A stretch of 64,000 nucleotides of DNA from Caldilineaceae bacterium (lineage in GTDB: Bacteria; Chloroflexota; Anaerolineae; Caldilineales; Caldilineaceae). Position 1 is the stretch's first letter; each line of letters begins with the position of its first letter. The position numbers were made by a program, and so were the translations under genes. Of this stretch, positions 1 through 8,240 are shown one piece after another. The stretch lies in contig JAPOVP010000087.1 in assembly GCA_026708085.1 (NCBI GenBank), positions 17,741 to 81,740 of the forward strand, written 5' to 3'. The notes beneath the pieces were generated by a model. It saw only the letters and a list, made by a program, of their open reading frames with translations. It ran no database searches and was not told the origin of the DNA.

Positions 1-1
1 T

Positions 2-82
2 ATCGCCAACGTTGAAGAGGCCCTGAAGCTGGCAGAAAACCTGTTAGCGGGAGATGCCGATCAGAGAGAGTCGGGGGCTTGA
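2..82 (+). CDS. 3' end of an unidentified gene (partial)
   Basis: The frame starting at base 2 is open from the window edge to a TGA at 80-82 and encodes a 26-residue helical tail (NVEEALKLAENLLAG within it). It would be the C-terminus of a gene starting upstream of the window and converging on the TrpD2-like gene. The fragment is too short to assign a family, and chance openness over 26 codons cannot be excluded. Confidence 0.45.
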   Translation: MANVEEALKLAENLLAGDADQRESGA

Positions 83-136
83 GCCTGCTACTTCCTGGGG
101 TTTTGTGACACCACAAAAGGGGTTACTTCATGCTGC

Positions 137-1210
137 TCAGGCCCGGCTCGCCGATGCTACTCGTTCCAAACGGGTCCGGGCGGCGCCGCTACTGAGGAGT
201 TTCTTAGCGCGGCCGACCCCTTCGGAAACATTTCGAGCCAGATCGAAGAGATGGAGGATGACACCGGCGGTCAGGCAGACCTGTTCGGTGGCATGGCATT
301 CTGCTGCTGCGAGAACGGATGCGTTGAGGGCGGCATGGCCTGCAGCGTCTCCTGGTCCGGGAACGCGCACGCGCTCGGAATGGCCGAGAGCGTCGGGGTC
401 CAGGATCAGGTCGTTAGCCTCGTCTTCGGCAAACACGTGTGATTTACGCCCGACGGCCATTTCGATGGAGCCCTCTTCGCCCTGGATGATAAAGCTGCGT
501 TCGGCGCCGGTTTGTACGGGGCGCAGGCGGTCGATGTAGTTTCCGTGGAAGAATCCGCTGACCTGGTAGGGCGCATTGGCGGGATTCAGAAGCTTCTCCA
601 CGCTGTTGAGAACTGTTCGCAGGCCGAACTGGCGCCGCAGCGGTAGAAGTGCGTGCCATTGGGGTGCGAAACGGGCGGCGGAAAGGTAGCCAACTCCGAC
701 CGCTTCAACCATTGACTGCACGGCCTCTGGCTCCAGGTCGACGGCTATTCCCAGTTTGCCCATAACAGGCCCCGGGCCGATGCCCTCCTTGGTGGGAACA
801 CCTTCATCACCGTGCAGGACGACCGGCAAACCGGCCTCGGCGAGAAGGATTGCGATGGCAGGCGCCAGCTGAGCGCTCCTGACCTTGCCGTCGTAGGGTA
901 CGGCAAGGTCGAGCAGCCCCTCGACTCGGGGACGGATTTGCCTAATTGTCTCTGCCCTTAGCAGGGCAGTGAAACCCCGGACTTCGTCGACGGCCTCCCC
1001 TTTCACACGCTGTGTAATCAGAAAGGCACCGGCTTGCGCCGGCGAGCAGGTCTGCTCGACGATCTGACGGAGGGCTTCGACGGACTCCTCGTAGGAAAGG
1101 TCGCGTTTCAGCTTTTCGCCGCGGCCGACAGCCTGAATGAAGGGGATGAAGGGGGCCGGATCCCGGTCCGTTTCATAGAGGGAGCGGACTTCCGGGGTTG
1201 CGGCCAGCAT
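137..1210 (-). CDS. TrpD2/YbiB-like phosphoribosyltransferase-fold protein
   Basis: This 357-aa protein has the layout of the anthranilate phosphoribosyltransferase superfamily: an N-terminal helical bundle (about residues 25-90) followed by the a/b glycosyltransferase domain. The segment LNSVEKLLNP near residue 205 aligns with the conserved R-x-x-x-N-x-x-x-K-L-x-N-P region of TrpD/TrpD2 proteins. The phosphate-binding GTGGD of genuine TrpD is not seen; the corresponding stretch reads VPYDGK, so tryptophan biosynthesis is unlikely. It is the third gene of the nitrite/sulfite reductase operon, 50 nt after the previous gene. An AAGGA lies about nine bases before the ATG. A non-biosynthetic TrpD2 (YbiB-type, nucleic-acid binding in the studied member) is my best reading; its role here is unknown. 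Confidence 0.7.
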   Translation of the reverse strand: MLAATPEVRSLYETDRDPAPFIPFIQAVGRGEKLKRDLSYEESVEALRQIVEQTCSPAQAGAFLITQRVKGEAVDEVRGFTALLRAETIRQIRPRVEGLLDLAVPYDGKVRSAQLAPAIAILLAEAGLPVVLHGDEGVPTKEGIGPGPVMGKLGIAVDLEPEAVQSMVEAVGVGYLSAARFAPQWHALLPLRRQFGLRTVLNSVEKLLNPANAPYQVSGFFHGNYIDRLRPVQTGAERSFIIQGEEGSIEMAVGRKSHVFAEDEANDLILDPDALGHSERVRVPGPGDAAGHAALNASVLAAAECHATEQVCLTAGVILHLFDLARNVSEGVGRAKKLLSSGAARTRLERVASASRA

Positions 1211-1260
1211 CTGGTTCGGTCCTTATCGGTAGGAGGGAAGGCGGGAAGCGAGTATGTTGT

Positions 1261-1860
1261 TCAGTCCACGCTCCCAAGCTGGCTGAGAAGCGCGTCAACG
1301 TCGGGAGCGGACGGCGCGCGTAACTCAAAAGTCAGTGGCTCGCGGGCATCGTTGTCGACGCGGGTGAGGATGGCGTCGTTTCCGAAGAGTGGGGCCAGAT
1401 CGTCCGAGAGTTGCGTCTGGGCAGCGGTGGCTGCGGTACCGTCGCCATTGGCAGTGTTGGGATAGTTGAGCCGGTCCAACAGGACGATAGTGGCGGCGTC
1501 GGTGCGCAGCTTAAGTTTTCCCTTCAGGTCCACGTCACTTTCCGTCAACTTTACACCGTTCAGAGCCTGGGACAGCGTCGTGCCCAGGGCATCCGACAGG
1601 TCGGATCCGGAGTCACGCTTGCGTACATACATCAGACCGGGTTTGGCGTCTGTCACGTCAACCACATAGTCGGCTTCATGGCCGACGAGAAGTATCGCCG
1701 GTCCGTCCACGATATGCTTATAGTCGGCCACGTCGAGCAGCAACTCATTGGGCACGACGTTTTCCCGGATCCAGCGGTGGAAAACGGGAATGAAGGACTC
1801 GACGTCGATCGACAACTCTTCGAAAAAGAACTTAACGCTCAGGCGATTGGGTGCGATCAT
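1261..1860 (-). CDS. Conserved-looking hypothetical protein of the nitrite/sulfite reductase operon
   Basis: I do not recognise this 199-aa soluble protein. It has no signal peptide, membrane segment or cysteine cluster. The first ~120 residues look like a mixed alpha/beta domain (FFEELSIDVESFIPVFHRWI, then LLLDVADYKHIVDGPAILLVG). An Ala/Thr-rich linker near residue 140 leads to a C-terminal part ending in DALLSQLG. A GGAG lies seven bases before the ATG. It lies between a siroheme reductase and a TrpD2-like gene on the same strand, so an accessory role in nitrite/sulfite reduction is inferred from position only. Confidence 0.65.
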   Translation of the reverse strand: MIAPNRLSVKFFFEELSIDVESFIPVFHRWIRENVVPNELLLDVADYKHIVDGPAILLVGHEADYVVDVTDAKPGLMYVRKRDSGSDLSDALGTTLSQALNGVKLTESDVDLKGKLKLRTDAATIVLLDRLNYPNTANGDGTAATAAQTQLSDDLAPLFGNDAILTRVDNDAREPLTFELRAPSAPDVDALLSQLGSVD

Positions 1861-1890
1861 CGTTTACTCCGGAGGCGGTGAAGGAAGGCA

Positions 1891-1926
1891 CGTCGACTGA
1901 ACCTGGCAAGGCAGGTTCAGTCGACG
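1891..1926 (-). promoter_or_regulatory. Perfect 15-bp stem-loop inside the reductase operon
   Basis: Bases 1891-1905 (CGTCGACTGAACCTG) are exactly complementary to 1912-1926, with a 6-nt loop. The hairpin starts 9 nt after the reductase stop codon in transcript sense. No T-tract follows, so it is more likely an mRNA 3'-stabilising or partial-attenuation element than a full terminator; the next gene starts 31 nt further on. Confidence 0.65.
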
Positions 1927-1934
1927 CAGGTCTA

Positions 1935-4193
1935 TCAGATCTCTACCAGGACATTGCCGCCGACCTTGGATTCGCAGGAGTGAGTGGCCTCAATGAACAG
2001 GAGTGCCTCTTCGATCAACCGGTGTGCGGAATCGTTGTCTGGATTTGGATTGGGGTTGCTGTGCCGGTCGAGCAGATACTGGCCGAATTTCCCCTTGGCG
2101 TACTGATCGAAGAACAGTTCAGTATCGAAGAAGCGGCTCTTGAACTCCTCCACGATTCGATCGGGGCTATCGCCCACATCGAGGAACTGGGTCCTGACCA
2201 GGGCTCTGGCCGCTTTGAGCATCGACGAATAGGCCAAGTTATCGGCCCTGGCCGGGTCGTTTTCATCAAGGGCGATTTGCGCTTCGAAGGCTTCCGATTC
2301 AGCAGGTGAAATCTCCATAGAGAAGAGGGAGACGACCTCGCCAGCGCATTCGCCGATGCCGATATCGCCAAGGCTAAAGACGCGTGGATCGCCCCAGTCC
2401 GAGAAGAATTCCGGCTGTTGTTCAAAGGCCGGCAACTGCATATAGGGCTGAATTATACTGCGAGCCTCCTTTTTGCCGATACGTCCAATCCACTCCTGGA
2501 AGGTTTCGCCTTTTGACCGCTCTTCCACGTAGCGGGAGGTGATGGTATCGACGACATCGGGAACGGTTTTGGAAGGAACAGCGCCGACGGCCAGCCCGTA
2601 GCTGCCGGCATTGTCGCGCCACTTGCCGCCCAGGATGACCTGGAAGTGGGGCATCTTGAAGTTGCCGGAGCGGCGGCTGTTGCCGAAGAAGCCGATGTCG
2701 GAAACATGGTGCTGGCCACAGGAGTTGAAGCAGCCGCTGATCTTGATTTTCAGGTCCTTGATGGCGTCAGGCAGGGATGCGCTCTTGACGGTGAGGCGCG
2801 TGCGCAACTCCCCTGCGAGCCCGCGTGAGGAGGCGATGCCCAGTTTACAGGTATCGGTACCTGGGCAGGCGGTGATGTCCACGATGGTGCCGGCGCCGGG
2901 GTCGCCCAGTCCGATGGCTCTCAGCTCCTCGTACAGGCTGGGCAGGTCGGAATCGGATACCCAGCGGAGGACGATGTTCTGCTCAACGGTGGTGCGGACG
3001 TTGTCGCCGACATATTTTCTAGCAATGTCGGCGAGCTCCCAGGTCTGCTGTGAGGTCAGGTCGCCCAAGGGCAGATTTACGGTTACGACGCTGTAGCCCT
3101 CCTGGCGCTGGGCATAAACGTTGGTTTCGAGCCACTGATTGAATTCAGAAGAATGGACCTGGCCGTTCAAGAATGTCGGCGGCCTGGTTGGTTTTTCTTC
3201 GTAGTGCGGAAGGGTATCGAGGTAGGCTGTCCAGCGGTCGTCGTGGGGCAGCGTTTTGCGCTCCTCATCGACGAGGCGGCGGAATTCTTCGATCCCCAGC
3301 TTTGCGACCAGGAATTTGATGCGGGCGCGGTTGCGGTTGCGTTTTTCGCCCAACCGGGCAAAGACACGAGCGACAGCCTGCGTTTGAGACAAGATCTCCT
3401 CTTCGGGCGTGAATTCGCTGAGAACCTTGGCCTGGTGCGGTACCGTGCCGAGGCCGCCGCCCACAAATACCTTAAAGCCCCGCTTGGGCTTGCCGTCCAC
3501 TTCCCGAATCTGGGCGAGGTAGCCCATATCATGCATCATCACCAATCCGCAGGCTTCGGCCTCGCAGCCAGAAAAGGCTGGCTTGAACTTGCGGCCGAAG
3601 TCCTGTACATCGTCATGGCCGAGCAGGAACTGAGCGTAGGCTTCTGAGTACGGGGTGGCGTCAAAGACTTCTGTTTGGCAGACACCGGCCAGATGACAGC
3701 ATGTGACGTTGCGTACGGAGTTGCCGCAGGCTTCTCGAGTGGTGATGCCAACCGAGGCCAGGCGGCGCATCATGTCCGGTGTGTCCTCGATATGGACAAA
3801 GTGCAGCTGAAAATCCTGGCGCGTGGTGACATGCAAAATGCCGTCGGAGTATTCGTCGGCAACCTGGGCCAGCACATCGAGCTGGTCTGCTGTCAGGCCA
3901 CCGCCGGGCACCTTAATGCGCTGCATGCCTGGTGCATGCCAGAGGGTATCGGGCCCTTTGATCCGCTCCTTCTCTTCGAAGTCGAGCTCACGGCTCTCAA
4001 ATCCGTCGTGCCGCTGGCCATTGTCGTAGCGCTGGCCGTACACGCCTCGACGCAGACGCGTTTCGGCGAATACCTTTTCGTCGAGTTTGCCTTGGCCCAT
4101 CAGTTCCATCTGGCCTTCGAATATATCGATTTCGTGGGCCAGGTCATCGGACATTTTATCCGCCAGGACGTCTTTCCAACCGATGTTCGACAC
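1935..4193 (-). CDS. Ferredoxin-type nitrite/sulfite reductase (siroheme, 4Fe-4S) with helical C-terminal extension
   Basis: The protein (752 aa) is a NirA/SirA-type assimilatory reductase: six-electron reduction of nitrite to ammonium or sulfite to sulfide on a coupled siroheme-[4Fe-4S] centre in the cytoplasm. The cluster cysteines are present as C443-x5-C449 and C488-x3-C492. The N-terminal half carries typical substrate/siroheme arginine motifs (TTRQDFQLHF, TTREACGNSVRNVT). About 110 residues after the second ferredoxin-like repeat form an extra, mainly helical domain (A-rich helices, then HSNPNPNPDNDS) of HEPN-like appearance. The GTG at 4193 is preferred over the ATG 13 codons upstream because AAGGAGA stands five bases before it. 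Nitrite versus sulfite preference cannot be told from sequence here. It is first in a three-gene operon. Confidence 0.9.
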   Translation of the reverse strand: MSNIGWKDVLADKMSDDLAHEIDIFEGQMELMGQGKLDEKVFAETRLRRGVYGQRYDNGQRHDGFESRELDFEEKERIKGPDTLWHAPGMQRIKVPGGGLTADQLDVLAQVADEYSDGILHVTTRQDFQLHFVHIEDTPDMMRRLASVGITTREACGNSVRNVTCCHLAGVCQTEVFDATPYSEAYAQFLLGHDDVQDFGRKFKPAFSGCEAEACGLVMMHDMGYLAQIREVDGKPKRGFKVFVGGGLGTVPHQAKVLSEFTPEEEILSQTQAVARVFARLGEKRNRNRARIKFLVAKLGIEEFRRLVDEERKTLPHDDRWTAYLDTLPHYEEKPTRPPTFLNGQVHSSEFNQWLETNVYAQRQEGYSVVTVNLPLGDLTSQQTWELADIARKYVGDNVRTTVEQNIVLRWVSDSDLPSLYEELRAIGLGDPGAGTIVDITACPGTDTCKLGIASSRGLAGELRTRLTVKSASLPDAIKDLKIKISGCFNSCGQHHVSDIGFFGNSRRSGNFKMPHFQVILGGKWRDNAGSYGLAVGAVPSKTVPDVVDTITSRYVEERSKGETFQEWIGRIGKKEARSIIQPYMQLPAFEQQPEFFSDWGDPRVFSLGDIGIGECAGEVVSLFSMEISPAESEAFEAQIALDENDPARADNLAYSSMLKAARALVRTQFLDVGDSPDRIVEEFKSRFFDTELFFDQYAKGKFGQYLLDRHSNPNPNPDNDSAHRLIEEALLFIEATHSCESKVGGNVLVEI

Positions 4194-4386
4194 AGTTGTC
4201 TCCTTGCCTGTTGTCTGCTTCGCCGCCAGCATCTCTGCACGGATGAAGCAGTTAGCCCTGAGTAACGCTCAGACCCGGGATTCTCGTGTCCCAGCGTCCG
4301 CTTGCCGGCGAAGGCTAACGGACTGGAACGGCAGAGCTTCCGGGGCCATCTCGAATGATTCTCGTACTGGGTCGCACTTGCTGACA
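4194..4386 (-). promoter_or_regulatory. Long 5' leader of the reductase operon, possibly structured
   Basis: Between the promoter and the GTG start lie about 190 nt without a convincing reading frame of its own. In transcript sense it contains pairable arms such as GTCCG...CGGAC and CCAG...CTGG flanking the GCCTTCGCCGGC segment, and GGGA...TCCC beyond them. I could not match it to a riboswitch class I know (no SAM-I, T-box or cobalamin landmarks). It may simply be a long untranslated leader. Confidence 0.35.
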
Positions 4387-4416
4387 ATTGTATGGCAGGC
4401 GCGCTTATTTTGTCAA
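4387..4416 (-). promoter_or_regulatory. Sigma-70 promoter of the nitrite/sulfite reductase operon
   Basis: On the minus strand a consensus -35 TTGACA (4416-4411) is followed after 18 bases by TACAAT (4392-4387). This is among the best promoter matches in the window and points at the reductase gene. Confidence 0.7.
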
Positions 4417-4573
4417 GCATGTTAAGCCGACGGGTGCAGTCCTATTTTGGGGTGAGCGAGGGCAGGCACAAGGGTGAGGAGTGAGTGCCGCAGTTCTGTC
4501 TGAGCGAAATTGGCGCGAGGACTGGAGGGACGTGGTTTGGCGAAACTCATTCGATTTGACTCCTGTCACGACT

Positions 4574-4664
4574 GTCGACACCTTGTCGTCGAGGCATGTT
4601 GTTGAAGGGGGGCGTTGCGGGGGGAGTCCCCCCGCACAAGGGAGGGCCGAAGGCCCGACCGCCC
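4574..4664. repeat. Dispersed double-hairpin repeat, copy A
   Basis: The core 4610-4664 (GGGCGTTGCGG...GACCGCCC) contains two hairpins: GCGGGGGG/CCCCCCGC and GGGCC/GGCCC. The flank from 4574 (GTCGACACC ... GAGGCATGTTGTTG) is shared with the copy at the right end of the window. The same core recurs at 51852-51908 and starts again at 63981. G:C changes between copies preserve pairing. It is a REP/MITE-like non-coding element. Confidence 0.75.
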
Positions 4665-4739
4665 AAAAGGTAGCGGAAGGTGGTAGCCTCGCTCGCCTCG
4701 ATCCCTGTAGTAAATTGACTGTGGTCAGGTAGACATTTT

Positions 4740-4768
4740 TTGCTTGTTCCGGTGATAACTTGTACTCT
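4740..4768 (+). promoter_or_regulatory. Possible promoter of the M16 peptidase gene
   Basis: TTGCTT (4740-4745) and TACTCT (4763-4768) are separated by 17 bases, about 140 bases before the ATG at 4911. The match is modest. The rest of 4417-4910 holds the repeat copy and, near 4461, a truncated piece of a second repeat family (GGGCAGGCACAAGG). Confidence 0.35.
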
Positions 4769-4910
4769 TTTAGTCACCTTTTGTTTGGCCGAGTAAGGCC
4801 TTCTCGTTGAGAAAACTTTATCAAAAGGTAACAGGATGTTTACAATCGGAGCTTACATTGGTAGGGGCGGGTGCGAGCTTCTTACAATCGAAGAAACCAA
4901 GGAGTCAAGT

Positions 4911-7900
4911 ATGAAGAATGCAGAAACAAATCAGCCGGTAGGTTCGACGCGCACGAAGGAACGGCGGAGGATTTCCTGGCAGGGACCGAGAAATCTGAAG
5001 ATTCTGGTGGCGCTCCTGGCGCTGATTGCACTGCTTGCCAGTGCGTGCGAAGGGATGGAACCTCCTCCGGCAAGTTCTGCGGAGACGATGGATTCGGGTG
5101 CAGAGCAGGCGGCGGTTCCCGCCGAGGAAAGCGAACAGGCGCAGGCGTACCTGAACCTGGACAGCGAAACGTTGGACATGAACGCGCCGATCGCGCTGGA
5201 CCCGAGCATACGCAAGGCGCAGTTGGACAACGGCCTGACGTATTACATCCGTCACAATACCGAACCAGCAAACCGGGCTACCTTGATGCTGGTGATCAAT
5301 GCGGGCTCCGTCCAGGAGGACGGGGACCAATTGGGGCTGGCCCACTTTCTCGAGCACATGATGTTCAACGGGACCGAGCGTTTCCCCAAACAGGCGCTGA
5401 TTGACTATTTTGAAACCGTTGGCATGTCGTTCGGTCCTGATGTGAACGCCTACACCTCGTTTGATGAAACGGTCTATTTCCTGGAATTCCCGACCGATGA
5501 CGAGGAGATTATCAATACGACGTTCCAGGTGGCGGAGGACTGGGCCAGCCGGGCGACAATTTCGGAAGAAGAGGTGGAAAGCGAACGCGGCGTTATCCTG
5601 GAAGAGGAACGGTTGCGGGACCAGAATGCGAGCGGCAGGTTGAACAAGCAGTTGTTCCCGCTCTTGTTGGGGGAATCCCGCTATACTGACCGGATGCCGA
5701 TCGGCGACATGGAAATCGTGCAAAACACGCCGGCTGAGACATTGCGGAGGTTTTACCGGGACTGGTACCGGCCGGATCTGATGGCGGTCATTGTCGTGGG
5801 CGATATCGACGTGGACAGTATCGAAGCGAAGATCACCGAGCATTTCGGCGGACTCACAGCGCCGGAGCCGGTCAGGCCCAGGGTTTCCTACTCCCTACCT
5901 GACTATGAAGACACAGGTTATCTGATTCTCACCGATCCGGAGTTCCCCGTAACAATTGCACAGATCATCTACAGGCAGGCCGCTCCGGACCTGAATTCGG
6001 CCGGGGTCTTTCGTGACCGTCTGATCGGCAATTTGTTCTACAAGATGCTGAATTTCCGGCTAGACGACCTCACCAGGGAGGCGGACTCACCGTTCCTTGG
6101 GGCTTTCGTCAGCGAGGGGCAGTTGGTCCGGGGGAACAACTACCAGGTGGTAGGCGTTCAGGTGCGCCAGGGGGAAGCCCTCTCCAGCCTGGACGCTGCC
6201 CTGACCGAGGTTGAGCGTGTGCGGCGTCACGGCTTCACAGCAGCCGAAGTGGAGCGAGCAAAGTCGGAAATCCTGAATAACTACGAGCGTCTGTACAACG
6301 ATCGCGAGAATCTGCGCAATCACTCGCTTGCCAGCGAATACAGCCGCAACTACCTCGAAAACGAAACCGTTCCCGGCATTGAGGTGGAGTTTAAGCTTGT
6401 TGGCCGACTGCTGGAAGGGATCAGCCGCGACGATGTCAATCAGAGGGCTGAAATCTACGTAGGCGGAAGCAACCGGTCGGTTTTTGTGGTCGGGCCGGAG
6501 CGCGACGCAGACAGTTTACCCAGTGAGGCCGAACTGGCTGCAGTTATCACGGACGTGGGGACGAAGGAGGTAGAGCCCTATCAGGACATCGAGGCGGTTA
6601 CGGCGCTGTTGACAGTGATTCCGGAGCCTGCGGCGATTCTCTCCCGTCATACGGACGAGACCTACAACATCACCGACCTGACGCTGGCCAATGGCGCCAG
6701 GGTGGTGCTAAAACCGACCACATTCAAGGAAGAGGAGATCCTCTTCAGCGCTACGAGTCCCGGCGGCTCCTCGCTGGTCAGCGACGAGGACTATCCGGAA
6801 ACAGACTTCATCGACAGCATAGTCAGCCAGAGCGCGGTCGGCGATGTGAGCTACGCAGCGCTTCAACGGCTACTTGCCGACAAGTCGGTGACAGTATCTC
6901 CGTACATCGGCGAGCTAGACGAAGGATTCCACGGCTATTCCGGCCAGGAATACATCGAGACCCTGTTTCAACTCATCTACCTGTATGGCACGCAGCCGAA
7001 TGCAGATGACGACGCCTTTGCAACGCTTAAGGACCAGTACACTGAGTCGCTGCGCAATCGAGAACTGGACCCACGTAGCGCGCTGACAGACGCCTTCATT
7101 GAGGCCCGGTACGGCGATTCTGTCCGGCGCAACGTTCCCACGCTGGAGATCATCGATACGCTCGATCTGGAGCGTGCATTCGCTATCTATCAGGAGAGAT
7201 TCGCCGACTTCAGCGACTTCACTTTCGTGTTTGTGGGCAATTTCGACCTTGAGCAGATGGTCGACTGGTCGCAACGGTATCTGGGCAACCTGCCTTCACT
7301 GGGTCGCTCAGAGACCTGGCAGGACGTGGCACCAGACCCGCCCTCGGGAATCGTGGAGGTTCCGGTCTACCGCGGTCAGGACGAGCAGAGCCTGACGACC
7401 ATCCTATTTACAGGGCCAAGTGAAGACACACTGGACATCCGTCTTCACCTGCGCATGCTGGAGACTATCGTCGACATTCTTATGCGCGAAGAGTTGCGTG
7501 AGGCCCTGGGGGGCGTGTATGCCTATGGGGCATCCGCTTCTATGGAACCGGATCCGGACGGTCTGTATGAGATGTCCATGTACTTTGGGAGTGATCCCGC
7601 CCGAGTACAGGAGCTGGTGGATGCTCTATTCGGGCTTATCTCCGACGTACAGGGGAACGGGCCGAGAGAAGACCTGATGGAGAAGGCCAGAGCACAGATC
7701 GTACGCCAGCGTGAGGAACAACTGGAGCAGAACAACTACTGGTTGCGAATCCTGGAGTATTGGGCTTCGGAGGATGGAGTGGATCTGGCAAACTTTGTCG
7801 ATCTGGAGGTTGTGAAGAGCCGAACCGACGCGGTGGCGCCAGAAGCGGTGCAGGCTGCGGCGGTCGCATTCCTGCCGTTGGACCGGTATATTCTGGTGTC

Positions 7901-7928
7901 GCTCTATCCGGAAGACTTTGAGGAATAA
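4911..7928 (+). CDS. M16-family zinc metallopeptidase, lipoprotein
   Basis: This 1005-aa protein is a long (two-repeat) M16/pitrilysin-type protease. The inverted zinc motif H145-F-L-E148-H149 is intact, with the downstream EVESERGVILEEE helix supplying the third ligand. A second M16 repeat covers roughly residues 600-1000 without the motif, as is usual for the inactive half. The N-terminus has a hydrophobic segment ending in the lipobox LLASAC (Cys46), then an acidic/Ser linker, so it should be anchored outside the membrane and probably degrades peptides in the wall space. ATG 4911 is chosen because AAGGAG lies six bases before it; an in-frame ATG at 4836 lacks a site. A strong terminator follows. 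Closest described relatives are the PqqL/zinc-protease type of M16. Confidence 0.92.
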   Translation: MKNAETNQPVGSTRTKERRRISWQGPRNLKILVALLALIALLASACEGMEPPPASSAETMDSGAEQAAVPAEESEQAQAYLNLDSETLDMNAPIALDPSIRKAQLDNGLTYYIRHNTEPANRATLMLVINAGSVQEDGDQLGLAHFLEHMMFNGTERFPKQALIDYFETVGMSFGPDVNAYTSFDETVYFLEFPTDDEEIINTTFQVAEDWASRATISEEEVESERGVILEEERLRDQNASGRLNKQLFPLLLGESRYTDRMPIGDMEIVQNTPAETLRRFYRDWYRPDLMAVIVVGDIDVDSIEAKITEHFGGLTAPEPVRPRVSYSLPDYEDTGYLILTDPEFPVTIAQIIYRQAAPDLNSAGVFRDRLIGNLFYKMLNFRLDDLTREADSPFLGAFVSEGQLVRGNNYQVVGVQVRQGEALSSLDAALTEVERVRRHGFTAAEVERAKSEILNNYERLYNDRENLRNHSLASEYSRNYLENETVPGIEVEFKLVGRLLEGISRDDVNQRAEIYVGGSNRSVFVVGPERDADSLPSEAELAAVITDVGTKEVEPYQDIEAVTALLTVIPEPAAILSRHTDETYNITDLTLANGARVVLKPTTFKEEEILFSATSPGGSSLVSDEDYPETDFIDSIVSQSAVGDVSYAALQRLLADKSVTVSPYIGELDEGFHGYSGQEYIETLFQLIYLYGTQPNADDDAFATLKDQYTESLRNRELDPRSALTDAFIEARYGDSVRRNVPTLEIIDTLDLERAFAIYQERFADFSDFTFVFVGNFDLEQMVDWSQRYLGNLPSLGRSETWQDVAPDPPSGIVEVPVYRGQDEQSLTTILFTGPSEDTLDIRLHLRMLETIVDILMREELREALGGVYAYGASASMEPDPDGLYEMSMYFGSDPARVQELVDALFGLISDVQGNGPREDLMEKARAQIVRQREEQLEQNNYWLRILEYWASEDGVDLANFVDLEVVKSRTDAVAPEAVQAAAVAFLPLDRYILVSLYPEDFEE

Positions 7929-7951
7929 CGTTTGCCGAAAGGCTAAGGGAG

Positions 7952-7984
7952 AGCGGGCAGTTGACGGTCAACTGCCCGCTTTTT
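7952..7984 (+). terminator. Rho-independent terminator after the M16 gene
   Basis: AGCGGGCAGTTG / CAACTGCCCGCT form a 12-bp stem with a short loop, followed by TTTT, 23 bases after the stop codon. It lies between convergent genes and may stop transcription from both sides. Confidence 0.85.
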
Positions 7985-8006
7985 GATGTCAGGGAGGAGT
8001 GCGGCT

Positions 8007-8204
8007 TCAATGACCGTAGAAATGTTCGGTGGGATCGATAACGGAGTCCTGCCAGTCCAGGTAGCGGGCGGCCTCCTCCAGGTTTTCTGCCTTACCGTCA
8101 TCGACCAGTTGCTGAAGTGTGTCAAGCTGCATTTCGGTCAGCGCACCGGACTGTAAGGCAAGCAACCAGCTGCTGAACTCCTCTCTTTCGTCAATGCGTG
8201 CCAT
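8007..8204 (-). CDS. Small acidic helical hypothetical protein
   Basis: The 65-aa product is acidic and predicted helical (WLLALQSGALTEMQLDTLQQ). I do not recognise a family. The start is well supported by GAGGTGA seven bases before the ATG. It is followed on the same strand side by the convergent M16 terminator. It may be co-transcribed with the 103-aa gene upstream (36-nt gap). Confidence 0.6.
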   Translation of the reverse strand: MARIDEREEFSSWLLALQSGALTEMQLDTLQQLVDDGKAENLEEAARYLDWQDSVIDPTEHFYGH

Positions 8205-8240
8205 TGATGGTTCACCTCACTTTTCAGGGCAGGCGCCGCG

